A DNA stretch of 64,000 nucleotides, from contig DKZA01000005.1 of assembly GCA_002492525.1 (NCBI GenBank), positions 54,492 through 118,491 on the forward strand. Reading direction: 5' to 3'. The notes under the pieces were generated by a model that was not told the origin of the DNA, ran no database searches, and worked only from the letters and a program-made list of their open reading frames with translations. The translations under genes were made by a program, and so were the position numbers. This DNA is from Lachnospiraceae bacterium UBA7086 (GTDB lineage Bacteria; Bacillota; Clostridia; Lachnospirales; Lachnospiraceae). Below, in pieces: positions 18,437-27,548 of the stretch (within the stretch, counting starts at the first letter, position 1; each line of letters opens with the position of its first letter).

Positions 18437-19668
18437 ACTATTTCTGATCCCTTCTGAAATTGTCCCTCTGACAGGATACTGCCCTGTACATAGTCTTCTG
18501 GTGTCCATTTCCTGCGCACCAGTTTCATTTCCGTTTCATTCCGTACATAGACGGCAGGAAAATATTGAATAAAGAGCGGATTTAAACTCATGGTATAGCC
18601 GCCTACATTTTCGTAGATGATGCGGTCGCCGGGCACCAGTTCGGGCTGATGTGCATGTGTGAAGAGCCGGTCAACCTCCATACAGGTAAAGCCGCTGACA
18701 ATCTGCTGTTCCATGACAGGCCGGTTCTTGATATAGTCTGCATTGTATTCTATATGAAACAGGTGGGAATTTTTGATCATGGTAGGATCAATGTTAAAAC
18801 GGCTGCCGTCGGTCATCAGATAGCGGGTGCCCTTGATATCCCGGGTGTCAAATATACTGGTTACAAAAGTGGTACATTTGGAGATCAGCGAGATACCTGG
18901 CTCTACAATCAACCGGGTCTGATCAGGGCAAAAGCACCGGGATAATTCTTTGGCCACTACAGGGAAATAATCAGGGTATTCCGGCCGTCCTTCCATACCG
19001 CCGCAGTAACCGCCGCCTAAATCCACGTATTCTAAGGTAAAGTTAAATTCCTCCTGCAGGCGGCAGGCCATCCGGGCAATTGCCCGGAAGATGCTGACAC
19101 TGCGGGTCTTACTGCTGGAATGAAGGTGCAGCCCGCTAATTTGCACATTAGGAAGTTCGCGGAGGGTCTCAACTGCATCGGCAAACCGCCCAGTTTCATA
19201 GCAGAAACCGAAGCGTCCGCTGGTCTTTCCCATGGTGGTTTCGCCGGGGCACATTTTTTCCAGATCAAAATTGGCGCGGATGCCGACCTTAAAAGATCTG
19301 TCTGGATTGGAATCGGCCAATTCGATTAACCAATCTAATTCCTGACGGGAATCCAGATTGATATAGCCGCCTGCAAGCAGTACATCACAAAAGGATTTTT
19401 TACTTTTGTAGGGGCCGTTGTATATGATTTCACAGTCTGTAAACCCGAGATATTTTGCCAGAAGATATTCATCCTCTGATACTACCTCTGCAAAGGCACC
19501 GTTTCTTTTGACAAAAGAGACAAGCCAGGGCAGGGAGTTAGTCTTAAAAGAGTAGCCGATCAGGTAATTAGGCCAGTTTTGTGCAAGAGAGTCCGTCAGC
19601 ATGTCATAGTAGCGCTGCAGGATAGGTTCGTCTATTACAAAATAAGGAGTCTGTATCTGCGTTGTCAT
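18433..19668 (-). CDS. fold-type III PLP decarboxylase (LysA/ODC-like)
   Basis: A 411-residue enzyme of the diaminopimelate/ornithine decarboxylase family. YSFKTNSLPWLV carries the Schiff-base lysine near residue 40; GLHLHSSSKTRS, DLGGGYCGGME and VEPGISLIS form the PLP phosphate and active-site loops; the Cys-containing site reads GFTCMEVDRL rather than the usual GPxCxSxD, so the substrate may differ from diaminopimelate. ATG 19668 (minus) was chosen as the first residue of the conserved barrel; upstream codons run into the divergent promoter region. It is the promoter-proximal gene of a two-gene operon with the ATP-grasp ligase, suggesting its amine or amino acid product is ligated next. Confidence 0.75.
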   Translation of the reverse strand: MTTQIQTPYFVIDEPILQRYYDMLTDSLAQNWPNYLIGYSFKTNSLPWLVSFVKRNGAFAEVVSEDEYLLAKYLGFTDCEIIYNGPYKSKKSFCDVLLAGGYINLDSRQELDWLIELADSNPDRSFKVGIRANFDLEKMCPGETTMGKTSGRFGFCYETGRFADAVETLRELPNVQISGLHLHSSSKTRSVSIFRAIARMACRLQEEFNFTLEYVDLGGGYCGGMEGRPEYPDYFPVVAKELSRCFCPDQTRLIVEPGISLISKCTTFVTSIFDTRDIKGTRYLMTDGSRFNIDPTMIKNSHLFHIEYNADYIKNRPVMEQQIVSGFTCMEVDRLFTHAHQPELVPGDRIIYENVGGYTMSLNPLFIQYFPAVYVRNETEMKLVRRKWTPEDYVQGSILSEGQFQKGSEIV

Positions 19669-19724
19669 GGGAAGAAACCTTTCTATTACAAGATAAATGA
19701 TAATCTGTCTGCGTAACTGTTTCC

Positions 19725-19753
19725 ATCTTACCTTATTTTGAAAAGGGTTACAA
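19725..19753 (-). promoter_or_regulatory. promoter for the decarboxylase/ATP-grasp operon
   Basis: On the minus strand TTGTAA (19753-19748), 17 bases, TAAGAT (19730-19725), 57 bases before the start codon. Confidence 0.5.
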
Positions 19754-19770
19754 GTAAAGCAGTGTAAAGT

Positions 19771-19799
19771 TTTACAATTACGGCTTGATAGATTATAAT
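19771..19799 (+). promoter_or_regulatory. promoter for the sialyltransferase-like gene
   Basis: TTTACA (19771-19776), 17-base spacer, TATAAT (19794-19799), divergent from the promoter at 19725-19753. The untranslated leader would be about 73 bases. Confidence 0.6.
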
Positions 19800-19878
19800 A
19801 AATTGACTGTTCTATCGTCAAAATATCTATTAGGAGAAACAACACTGAAATTTGTAACGCTTGGGGATGGAGGAACGC

Positions 19879-20952
19879 ATGAAGGAACGGATTTATGTTT
19901 GTCACACTTTTTATCACGTATATGTGGCCTGTCTGAAAGAACTGGCACTGCCCAGTGAGAAACAAGGATGCGCCACGCTGGTGTTAAGTACGATGTCCAA
20001 TCCTTTTGGAAATCTGGATGAACGGGCCAGGGAATGTCCCCTTTTTGAGGAAGTGGTGATGTTTGATGAGAAGGAAGATACCTTCTTCCCGGAACTTAAA
20101 AAATATCATACTGATCGAGGCAATCTGATTCTGAATATGCTTGCCAGGATAAAATATACCAAACTGCTTGGTAAATTGCAGGAGCCATATGTGCCGGTGA
20201 ACTTTAAGGAATATAAAGACATCTATGTGTTTTGCGATTCTGACCCGATCGGGTATTATTTAAGCTATAAGAAAATTCCCTATCATGCGCTGGAGGATGG
20301 ACTTAACTGTATTCAGTATTATGATACGGCGCGCTACGACAACAGGGGGCATTTTGGCCTGAAAGCCTGGATGGCGGCGCAAAACCTGATCTTTATTCAG
20401 AACGGTTATGGGAAGTACTGTCTGGATATGGAGATCAATGATATCAGTGTGGTTCCGTATCCTTGTAAGAAATATATAGAAGTGCCGCGGGCCAAACTGG
20501 CAGAGCGGCTGACGAAAGAGGATAAGGATATTTTAATCCGTCTGTTTATCGAGGATCCGGACAGGCTGATGAAGCAGCTTGCGCAGGGAGAAAAGGAGAA
20601 GGTATTGGTGTTGTCCGAGCCATTGTGCGATCTGGATGTGCGCAGAAAGATTTTTGCGGATATCATAGAAAAATATGGTGTGGTGGACGGCAGGAGGGCA
20701 CAGATTCTGATCAAACCGCATCCCAGAGATGTCCTTGATTATGAAAAAGAATTTCCGGAACATATTGTACTAAACGGCAGGTTCCCCATGGAGATTCTGA
20801 ATTATATTCCAGGTCTTTCTTTCAAAAGAGTAGTTTCTGTGTTTACAGTTCCGAATGGGATTTTGTTTGCAGAAGAAATACTTTTTTTGGGAGAAGATTT
20901 CATGGATCAGTATGAAGCGCCCGAACTGCACAGACAGAATGATTATATCTGA
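19879..20952 (+). CDS. sialyltransferase-like enzyme (GT52/GT38 type), candidate pseudaminyltransferase
   Basis: A 357-residue GT-B fold protein. It begins IYVCHTFYHVYVACLKE, as GT52-type enzymes do. Two bacterial sialyltransferase signatures are visible: the (D/E)(D/E)G motif as E139-D140-G141 in ALEDGLN, and the HP motif in K279-P280-H281-P282. These bind acceptor and CMP-donor in that superfamily. Since this locus makes CMP-pseudaminic acid and shows no other CMP-sugar user, transfer of pseudaminic acid is the most economical role; this is inference. ATG 19879 follows GGATGGAGGAACGC. It has its own promoter and precedes the flippase. Confidence 0.65.
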   Translation: MKERIYVCHTFYHVYVACLKELALPSEKQGCATLVLSTMSNPFGNLDERARECPLFEEVVMFDEKEDTFFPELKKYHTDRGNLILNMLARIKYTKLLGKLQEPYVPVNFKEYKDIYVFCDSDPIGYYLSYKKIPYHALEDGLNCIQYYDTARYDNRGHFGLKAWMAAQNLIFIQNGYGKYCLDMEINDISVVPYPCKKYIEVPRAKLAERLTKEDKDILIRLFIEDPDRLMKQLAQGEKEKVLVLSEPLCDLDVRRKIFADIIEKYGVVDGRRAQILIKPHPRDVLDYEKEFPEHIVLNGRFPMEILNYIPGLSFKRVVSVFTVPNGILFAEEILFLGEDFMDQYEAPELHRQNDYI

Positions 20953-20971
20953 GTGTATTTGGCAGGCAAAT

Positions 20972-21000
20972 TTGCGTTAAATCCGTTCCTGTGGTAAGAT
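20972..21000 (+). promoter_or_regulatory. promoter for the ABC flippase gene
   Basis: TTGCGT (20972-20977), 17-base spacer, TAAGAT (20995-21000), 36 bases before the start codon. Confidence 0.45.
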
Positions 21001-21036
21001 ATTCCTGTTATGCGAAGATAGAAAAGGAAATAGGAC

Positions 21037-22791
21037 ATGCTGAAGATTTTAAAGAAAATGAATCTTTTGTTGGACAAGAAGCAGAAGAGAACCATGATGG
21101 GGCTGATTGTCATGATGCTGTTTGGCGGTGTGCTGGAGAGCCTGGGGATTTCCATGCTTGTGCCCATCGTCACTGTGGTAATGGATCCGGTGGCAGTTCA
21201 GGAGAGTAAAATTCTCTCCAAGGTCTATGATATGTTGGGTATGGAAAGCAGTGTTCAGTTTGCCATGTTTTTGCTTCTGGCTTTTGTGGGGATGACAGTG
21301 CTTAAGAACATTTATCTGTTTTGTCAGCAGAAGGTTCAGCTTAAGTTTGTGTACACCAATCAGTTTGCCACATCAAGGCGTATGATGATTAATTTTATGC
21401 AGCGTCCTTATGAGTATTATTTAAATGCGGACACATCGGTTATCCAGCGCAATATTACTTCCGATGTGAATAATATGTATGGGCTTATCTTAAGTTGTCT
21501 GCAGTTGTTCAGTGAGGCTATCGTATTTGTTTGTCTGGTAGTAGCGCTTTTTCTCTATTCGGATGCGGTGATGATCATGTTTGTGGCAGTTTTAATGGTG
21601 GCACTTCTTTTTATTATCAAAAAGATTTTAAAGCCGATCATGATTAAGGCCGGACAGGATAATCAGGATTATTACAGCGGACTTTATAAGTGGATTGAAC
21701 AGTCGGTGATGGGCATTAAGGAAATTAAGATTGCCAACAAAGAAAATTATTTTATTAATGAATATGCCAAATGCGGAGCCGGGTATGTGAATTCCGTGCA
21801 GAAATACAATCTGTTCAATGCAACGCCGAGACTCTTGATTGAAACGGTGTGTATTGCGGGTATGGTGGGTTATTTTGTGGTGACGCTTGGTCAGGGTACG
21901 CAGATCAAAGAACTGGTGCCGCAGCTGACAGCATTGGCGGCGGCAGCCATGCGGCTTATGCCCAGTGTGAACAGGATTAACAATTATCAGACTTCCATTT
22001 CTTATTTTGAACCCTTTTTCATGGGGGTCAGCGATAATCTGCAGGAGGAGATTCACGACGGCAGGGTAACTTATGATGCGGCGGTGTATCGGCAGAAAAA
22101 CGAGGTGGAGAAACTGGCGGTTACCGGTGAAATCCGCCTGGAAGATATCACGTATAAGTATCCCAATACGGACGTGCTGATTTTTGATCATGCGGATATG
22201 ACGATACCCATCGGCAGTTCCGTGGGAATTGTGGGAACGACCGGTGCGGGTAAGTCCACAATCGTGGATATTCTTCTGGGACTTTTACAGATTGAAGAGG
22301 GCAGGATACTGGCGGACGGCCAGGATGTGAGGGAGCATTATGCCTCCTGGCTTAAAAATGTCGGCTATATTCCCCAGACAGTCTTTATGATTGATGATTC
22401 CATCCGCAAGAATGTGGCCTTTGGATATCCGGAGGCGGAGATTGATGATGAGAAAGTATGGCGGGCTCTTGAGGAGGCCCAGCTTGACACCTTTGTGAGA
22501 GGACTGCCGGAAGGACTTGATACCAGTATCGGGGAGCGGGGCATCCGTATATCCGGCGGACAAAGGCAGCGTATCAGTATTGCCAGGGCACTTTTTGAGG
22601 ATCCCGAGGTGCTGGTGCTCGATGAGGCCACATCTGCGTTGGACAATGAGACAGAGGCAGCCATTATGGATTCTATCAACAGGCTGCATGGCAAAAAGAC
22701 GCTTATCATCATTGCCCACAGATTGCAGACCATTGAGAAGTGTGATATGGTGTACCGGGTGGAAGACGGAAAAGTATCCAGGGAACGATAA
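21037..22791 (+). CDS. ABC transporter, fused permease/ATPase (PglK/MsbA-like flippase)
   Basis: A 584-residue half-transporter, expected to act as a homodimer and flip an undecaprenyl-diphosphate oligosaccharide. The N-terminal ~330 residues hold about six helices starting FGGVLESLGISMLVPI, close to PglK-type proteins. The ATPase has Walker A GTTGAGKST (about 400-408), signature SGGQRQR (about 506-512) and Walker B VLVLDEATSALD (about 525-536). ATG 21037 follows AGGAAATAGGAC. No Wzx-type flippase is visible in the window, so this is the main candidate exporter of the repeat unit, as in the Pgl system that its PglF/E/C neighbours resemble. Confidence 0.85.
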   Translation: MLKILKKMNLLLDKKQKRTMMGLIVMMLFGGVLESLGISMLVPIVTVVMDPVAVQESKILSKVYDMLGMESSVQFAMFLLLAFVGMTVLKNIYLFCQQKVQLKFVYTNQFATSRRMMINFMQRPYEYYLNADTSVIQRNITSDVNNMYGLILSCLQLFSEAIVFVCLVVALFLYSDAVMIMFVAVLMVALLFIIKKILKPIMIKAGQDNQDYYSGLYKWIEQSVMGIKEIKIANKENYFINEYAKCGAGYVNSVQKYNLFNATPRLLIETVCIAGMVGYFVVTLGQGTQIKELVPQLTALAAAAMRLMPSVNRINNYQTSISYFEPFFMGVSDNLQEEIHDGRVTYDAAVYRQKNEVEKLAVTGEIRLEDITYKYPNTDVLIFDHADMTIPIGSSVGIVGTTGAGKSTIVDILLGLLQIEEGRILADGQDVREHYASWLKNVGYIPQTVFMIDDSIRKNVAFGYPEAEIDDEKVWRALEEAQLDTFVRGLPEGLDTSIGERGIRISGGQRQRISIARALFEDPEVLVLDEATSALDNETEAAIMDSINRLHGKKTLIIIAHRLQTIEKCDMVYRVEDGKVSRER

Positions 22792-22811
22792 GAGCACAGG
22801 TATAGGAAGAA

Positions 22812-22853
22812 GCGTTGCTTGCCGCAAATTCGTTTATGTGCAAAAAGCAATGC
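22812..22853 (+). other. leader hairpin, copy 2 (before gtrA)
   Basis: GCGTTGCTT (22812-22820) pairs with AAGCAATGC (22845-22853). It matches copy 1 (8824-8864) along its length, with changes in the right arm that keep pairing, and ends 15 bases before the gtrA ATG, exactly as copy 1 does before pseC. Confidence 0.5.
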
Positions 22854-22868
22854 GGAAATGGGGAAAAT

Positions 22869-23330
22869 ATGAAGAAACTATGGAATTTTGGCTGGGGTAT
22901 GTATAAAAAGTATGAAGAAGGGATTAATTATCTGTTTTTTGGGTTCCTGGCCTTTGTTCTCAATTATGTGTTATATTATCTGTTTGAACGTGTTATACAG
23001 ATAAAATATAATTATATGATCGCCACAGCCCTGGCATGGGTTTTGACGGTGGTGTTTGCCTATTGGACGAACAGGCGCTTTGTATTTAAGAGTAATAACA
23101 ACGACAGACTGTCAATCTGGAAGGAATTTGTCTCCTTCATCGGTGCAAGAGTGGCTACTGGCGTTCTGGAGATGGTGCTGATGTACTTATTGGTAGCCTG
23201 TATGCACGCAAACGATAAAATTTCCAAACTGATCTGTCAGACGATTGTGATCCTGGCTAATTATGTCCTGAGTAAAATCTGGATCTTTAAAAGTAAAAAT
23301 GACTCTGCTCCCACAGAGGACAGGGAATGA
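22869..23330 (+). CDS. GtrA-family membrane protein
   Basis: A 153-residue protein with four predicted helices, beginning KYEEGINYLFFGFLAFVLNY, the standard GtrA opening. GtrA proteins are small membrane partners in glucosylation and polyprenyl-phosphate-sugar translocation. It could deliver a lipid-linked monosaccharide to the many GT-C-like proteins of this locus. ATG 22869 is favoured over TTG 22815, which lies in the leader hairpin. The stop overlaps the next start as ATGA. Confidence 0.85.
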   Translation: MKKLWNFGWGMYKKYEEGINYLFFGFLAFVLNYVLYYLFERVIQIKYNYMIATALAWVLTVVFAYWTNRRFVFKSNNNDRLSIWKEFVSFIGARVATGVLEMVLMYLLVACMHANDKISKLICQTIVILANYVLSKIWIFKSKNDSAPTEDRE

Positions 23331-24418
23331 GGAATGAGTATATGAGCAGTAAGCGACAGGCCAATTTTGAATTGCTTCGCATTGTGGCAATGTTTATGAT
23401 CATCACGCTCCATTATCTGGTGAAGGGCGGTGTTGCCGTGCCATTTGCTAAAAGTGACAGTGCTGTCAACTGTTTTGCGTGGCTGGTGGAGGCTTTCTGT
23501 ATTGTGGCGGTAAATTGTTATGTGCTGATCAGCGGCTATTTTATGGTGGAATCTGTGTGGAAGCCGGGGCGAGTGGTGTCTCTGCTCTGCCAGGTTCTTT
23601 TTTACGCGCTTCTGATTCCCTGCGTGATGATTGCAGCAGGGGCGGTACCGGTCGGTGAGATGGGGATTTATGACTGGATTGGCTGTGTGCTTCCCATACA
23701 GACAGAGCATTACTGGTTTGCCACATCCTATTTGTTACTGTACCTTTTTGCGCCATTTCTGGCGGCGGGAATCCGGCAGATGGAGAAGCGGCAGTTACAG
23801 ATTGTACTGGGATTGCTGTTGTGTTTCTTTTCTCTGGGAAAGACCATTGTTCCGGTGAAACTTGTGACAGATCAGTATGGATACAGTTTCGGGTGGTTTC
23901 TCTGTCTGTTTGTGACGGCGGGTTATATCAGAAAGTATGGTATTTCCTGGCTGGAGAAAAAATCATATGCGGTGTTGACTTATGTGCTTGCATGTCTGTT
24001 AATCTGGGGGCTGTCGCTAGTATCTCATTGTCTGGCGGATAAAATAGATGCTTTTTCTTACTATGAAGATATGCCTTATACTTATAATCATCTGCTTTGT
24101 CTGACAGGGGCGGTGGCGCTTTTTTATGTATTTAAGAACAGTCGGGTCAAGGAAGGGCGGACGGCAGATGTTATCCGTATGCTTGCACCGTATACCTTTG
24201 GGGTATATTTACTGCATGAACACGTGTTGGTGCGCTATGAGTGGATGCAGTGGCTGGGGGTAAGGCAGACAGCCGGCACCTGGCGTTTTGTGCCCCACAT
24301 GGTTGGCTGTGTACTGCTCGTATATGCAGCAGGGACAGTGGTGGATATGGTAAGAGCACGGTTGTTTGGTATGGTGGGTTCCTGGGCTGAAAGATATTCT
24401 GGAAAAAAAGAAGTTTGA
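23327..24418 (+). CDS. acyltransferase family 3 (OafA/WecH-like)
   Basis: A 363-residue protein with about ten helices. FELLRIVAMFMIITLHY has the Arg and His expected in the first helix of acyltransferase-3 enzymes, which O-acetylate or succinylate surface glycans. ATG 23327 overlaps the gtrA stop; ATG 23342, eight bases after GAGGA, is an equally good start. It is one of three acyl-transfer systems in the window, the others being the MBOAT proteins at 31720 and 57826. Confidence 0.8.
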   Translation: MRNEYMSSKRQANFELLRIVAMFMIITLHYLVKGGVAVPFAKSDSAVNCFAWLVEAFCIVAVNCYVLISGYFMVESVWKPGRVVSLLCQVLFYALLIPCVMIAAGAVPVGEMGIYDWIGCVLPIQTEHYWFATSYLLLYLFAPFLAAGIRQMEKRQLQIVLGLLLCFFSLGKTIVPVKLVTDQYGYSFGWFLCLFVTAGYIRKYGISWLEKKSYAVLTYVLACLLIWGLSLVSHCLADKIDAFSYYEDMPYTYNHLLCLTGAVALFYVFKNSRVKEGRTADVIRMLAPYTFGVYLLHEHVLVRYEWMQWLGVRQTAGTWRFVPHMVGCVLLVYAAGTVVDMVRARLFGMVGSWAERYSGKKEV

Positions 24419-26326
24419 GTGGAAAGAAGCAGTATGGAGCGAATGAAAAAAATTTATACAAGGAATCAAAAGTTCATAGAAAATATCTTATTTCCGCTGG
24501 TACTGTTTTTGTATCCGTTTCTTAAGATGAATCAGGGGATTGATGTGTCAGATACCACATACAGTCTGTCCAATTTTCAATATTTTGGACAGATGGATGG
24601 TACCTGGATCGTGGCCACTTTTCTGGCTAATGTGAGTGGCAGTTTTCTAATGCATCTCCCTTTTGGGGATACCCTTTTGGGAATGAATTTATATACGGGT
24701 CTGATACCGGTGATTATTGCGCTCACAGTCTATTTTGTACTGCGCAAAAGAATACCGGCGCTGCTTGTGTTTGCCGGTGAATTCGTGGCGTTGGGATTGT
24801 GCTGGTGCCCTTCTGTGATTTTATATAATTATCTCACATATCTTCTGCAGACTGCGGGCAGTCTGCTGTTGTATGTGGGGATCCTGAGAGATACAGAGAA
24901 AGCCAGGAGATGGTATTTTGCAGCGGCCGGAGTCTGTCTGGGGGCTAATGTGGCGGTACGTATGCCCAATGTAGTGCAGGCGGCACTGATTCTGGTTGTC
25001 TGGTATGGGGTGTGGATAACAGGAGACCGTGTGGAGAAAGAAGGAAATTCGGTCATGGAGCATCGTAGATTCCTGTGGCAAAGGATGATACGTTCCACCA
25101 TATGGTGTCTGGACGGTTATCTGATTGGATTCGGGATTCCCTTTGCGATCATCTGTATTCGTTATGGTGTGCGGGCATATCCGGCTATGATACAGACTAT
25201 GTTTGCCATGACAGAGAAAGCTGCGGATTACAAGCCTTTAGCCATGCTGACAGGTATGTTTGATGATTATGGGCGGGGAGGATTCTGGTTATTGTTTGCG
25301 GGAATCTGTATGCTTGGCGGATGGCTGATATTTGGTGTGCTTGGCCGGGTGTCAAAAGAAGGCAATAAAAACCTGGTGTTTTGTAGAATGTGCAAGGTTT
25401 GCTATGTGGGGATTTTCTTGCTTTTACTCCGCTTTTATTGGGGCAAAGGTATGTTTACATTCCAATATTATGATTATAGAAGCATGTATTATCCGGTGGT
25501 TTTATTGCTTCTGTTATGTATTTTTGCGGCTATTTACTGTCTGGTGAGCAGGAAGGTACGCGGGGAACAGAAGGTATTTGCCTTGTTGGTGCTTCTGCTG
25601 ATTTTTCTGACGCCTCTGGGCAGTAATAATCACTTATATCCTATTATCAATAATTTGTTTTTGGTGATACCGTTTTTCCTGTGGGTGATATATGATAAGC
25701 TTAAAGAATCTGAGATAAGGAGTCTGAAAAGCTTTACATGGAAGGCTCCTCTGGTGCTTCTGCTTGTGTTTGTTTTGATACAGAGCATTGGATTTCATGT
25801 GTGTTTTGTATTCCAGGATGGTGTGGAAGGGGAAAAGAGAGATACCCGGATAGACACGCCGGCAAAAGCGGCAGGCATCTACACAAACCAGAATAATGGA
25901 GAACTGCTTGAGGAACTTGCTGTTTACGTACAGACAGCCGGGCTGTCGGGCCGTCAGGTAATCTGTTATGGGGAAGTACCGGGGCTAGGGTATCTGCTCG
26001 ATATGCCGCCGGCATTGTCTACTTTCTGGCCGGATCTGGACTCCTATCGCATGGTGGAATTTGACCGGGACATGGAACAGGTGGCACAGGAAATAGAGGC
26101 AGGACAGGAAGAGCCGGTTATCATTCTGGCGACTCCGGCAGCGGCTTATCTGAGCGAGGACGCGGATGCCATGAACTGGTTTGGCGTGGATCAGGAGAAG
26201 ATGCGCGGGGATGAGAAGCTTGGAAAGCTGGGTATGTTCATGCAGGAATATGAGTATGGAGAGAGTTTTTGTAATGCAAGGTATGCGGTGTATGAAAGAG
26301 GGAAGGAACGCCTCTATATTCCATAA
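24419..26326 (+). CDS. polytopic membrane protein, GT-C-like, unknown
   Basis: A 635-residue protein with about 12 helices, then a soluble C-terminal stretch of about 160 residues. The first outside loop has DVSDTTYSLSNFQYF with acidic residues placed as in GT-C enzymes, and VAVRMPNVVQ follows a later helix. No close family was recognised by eye. GTG 24419 directly follows the previous stop; ATG 24434 is an alternative. The position among glycan genes suggests an outer-face sugar transferase or a translocation partner; this is inference. Confidence 0.55.
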   Translation: MERSSMERMKKIYTRNQKFIENILFPLVLFLYPFLKMNQGIDVSDTTYSLSNFQYFGQMDGTWIVATFLANVSGSFLMHLPFGDTLLGMNLYTGLIPVIIALTVYFVLRKRIPALLVFAGEFVALGLCWCPSVILYNYLTYLLQTAGSLLLYVGILRDTEKARRWYFAAAGVCLGANVAVRMPNVVQAALILVVWYGVWITGDRVEKEGNSVMEHRRFLWQRMIRSTIWCLDGYLIGFGIPFAIICIRYGVRAYPAMIQTMFAMTEKAADYKPLAMLTGMFDDYGRGGFWLLFAGICMLGGWLIFGVLGRVSKEGNKNLVFCRMCKVCYVGIFLLLLRFYWGKGMFTFQYYDYRSMYYPVVLLLLLCIFAAIYCLVSRKVRGEQKVFALLVLLLIFLTPLGSNNHLYPIINNLFLVIPFFLWVIYDKLKESEIRSLKSFTWKAPLVLLLVFVLIQSIGFHVCFVFQDGVEGEKRDTRIDTPAKAAGIYTNQNNGELLEELAVYVQTAGLSGRQVICYGEVPGLGYLLDMPPALSTFWPDLDSYRMVEFDRDMEQVAQEIEAGQEEPVIILATPAAAYLSEDADAMNWFGVDQEKMRGDEKLGKLGMFMQEYEYGESFCNARYAVYERGKERLYIP

Positions 26327-26328
26327 AC

Positions 26329-26358
26329 TTGCGGAATATATGGCAATTATGATACAAT
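26329..26358 (+). promoter_or_regulatory. possible promoter for the WecE-type gene
   Basis: TTGCGG (26329-26334), 18-base spacer, TACAAT (26353-26358), 27 bases before the start codon. Confidence 0.4.
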
Positions 26359-26385
26359 AATAAACACTTGAGAATGGAGGTTGCC

Positions 26386-27516
26386 ATGATTAATTTTAAT
26401 GTACCGCCTTTTACGGGAAAAGAGTTTGCATATATGCAGCAGACGGTGGAAAATGAAAAGATTTGCGGGGATGGGCCTTTTACCAGAAAGTGCAATGAAT
26501 GGATCGAGGCGCAGACGGGCACGAAAAAATGTCTGCTGACCACATCCTGTACGCATGCAACGGAACTGGCAGCATTGCTTATAGGAATAAAACCGGGGGA
26601 TGAAGTGATTATGCCCTCTTATACATTTGTATCTACGGCCAACGCCTTCGTGCTGCGGGGAGCCACAGCAGTCTTTGTGGATATCCGGCCGGATACCATG
26701 AATATAGATGAGAAATTGATCGAGGATGCCATTACGGAGCGGACAAAAGCAATTGCACCGGTGCATTATGCGGGTGTTGGATGTGAGATGGATACTATTA
26801 TGGATATTGCCAAAAGGCATCACTTGATGGTGGTGGAAGATGCGGCACAGGGTATTATGGCCGATTACAAAGGCAAGGCACTTGGTACCTTTGGAGAATT
26901 TGGATGTTTTAGTTTTCATGAGACAAAGAATTTTAGTATGGGTGAGGGCGGGGCGCTTTTAATCCGGGATGAAAAGGATATTGCCGATGCCGAAATTTTC
27001 CGGGAGAAAGGAACGGACAGGAGCCAATATTACCGTGGACAGGTGGACAAGTACCGTTGGCAGAACTATGGCTCATCGTATCTGCCGAGCGATATGAACG
27101 CAGCCTATCTTTATGCCCAGTTGGAATTAGCGAAAGAGATTACGCAGGCTAGACTTGACCGTTGGCAGGAGTACTGGGAGCAGCTTACGCCGCTGGCAGA
27201 GGCAGGCAGGATTGAACTGCCTTATATTCCACCCTATTGTACGCACAATGCGCATATGTTCTATATTAAGACGAAAGACATGGAAGAGAGGAGCAGGCTG
27301 ATTGCGTATCTGAAGGAGAAAGAGATTCTTTCTGTATTCCATTATGTGCCGCTGCACTCTGCGCCGGCAGGAATAAAGTATGGCAGGTTCCATGGAGAGG
27401 ACCGATATACGACGAGAGAAAGTGAAAGGATTTTACGTCTGCCTATGTACTACAAGCTGACGTCGGATCAAGTGGCCTATATTACGGAACAGATCAAGGC
27501 ATTTTATGAAAGCTGA
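26386..27516 (+). CDS. dTDP-4-oxo-6-deoxyhexose aminotransferase, WecE/RffA-like
   Basis: A 376-residue DegT/DnrJ/EryC1 enzyme. NFNVPPFTGKEFAYM at the N-terminus and SCTHATELAALL are typical of WecE/RffA, which makes dTDP-Fuc4N from dTDP-4-keto-6-deoxyglucose. VVEDAAQGI holds the PLP-binding Asp and FSFHETKNFSMGEGG the Schiff-base lysine. ATG 26386 follows ATGGAGGTTGCC. No dTDP-glucose synthase or dehydratase is in the window, so its substrate must come from elsewhere. The GNAT gene at 29337 could acylate its amine instead of acting in the Pse pathway. Confidence 0.8.
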   Translation: MINFNVPPFTGKEFAYMQQTVENEKICGDGPFTRKCNEWIEAQTGTKKCLLTTSCTHATELAALLIGIKPGDEVIMPSYTFVSTANAFVLRGATAVFVDIRPDTMNIDEKLIEDAITERTKAIAPVHYAGVGCEMDTIMDIAKRHHLMVVEDAAQGIMADYKGKALGTFGEFGCFSFHETKNFSMGEGGALLIRDEKDIADAEIFREKGTDRSQYYRGQVDKYRWQNYGSSYLPSDMNAAYLYAQLELAKEITQARLDRWQEYWEQLTPLAEAGRIELPYIPPYCTHNAHMFYIKTKDMEERSRLIAYLKEKEILSVFHYVPLHSAPAGIKYGRFHGEDRYTTRESERILRLPMYYKLTSDQVAYITEQIKAFYES

Positions 27517-27548
27517 GGTTTAAGAGAGTCTGGAGAGAACGGGAGCGC

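Noticed and set aside
18433..19965. longer decarboxylase reading frame starting at 19965
   Set aside because: The extra 99 codons run across both divergent promoters and overlap the sialyltransferase-like gene; the conserved barrel begins at ATG 19668.
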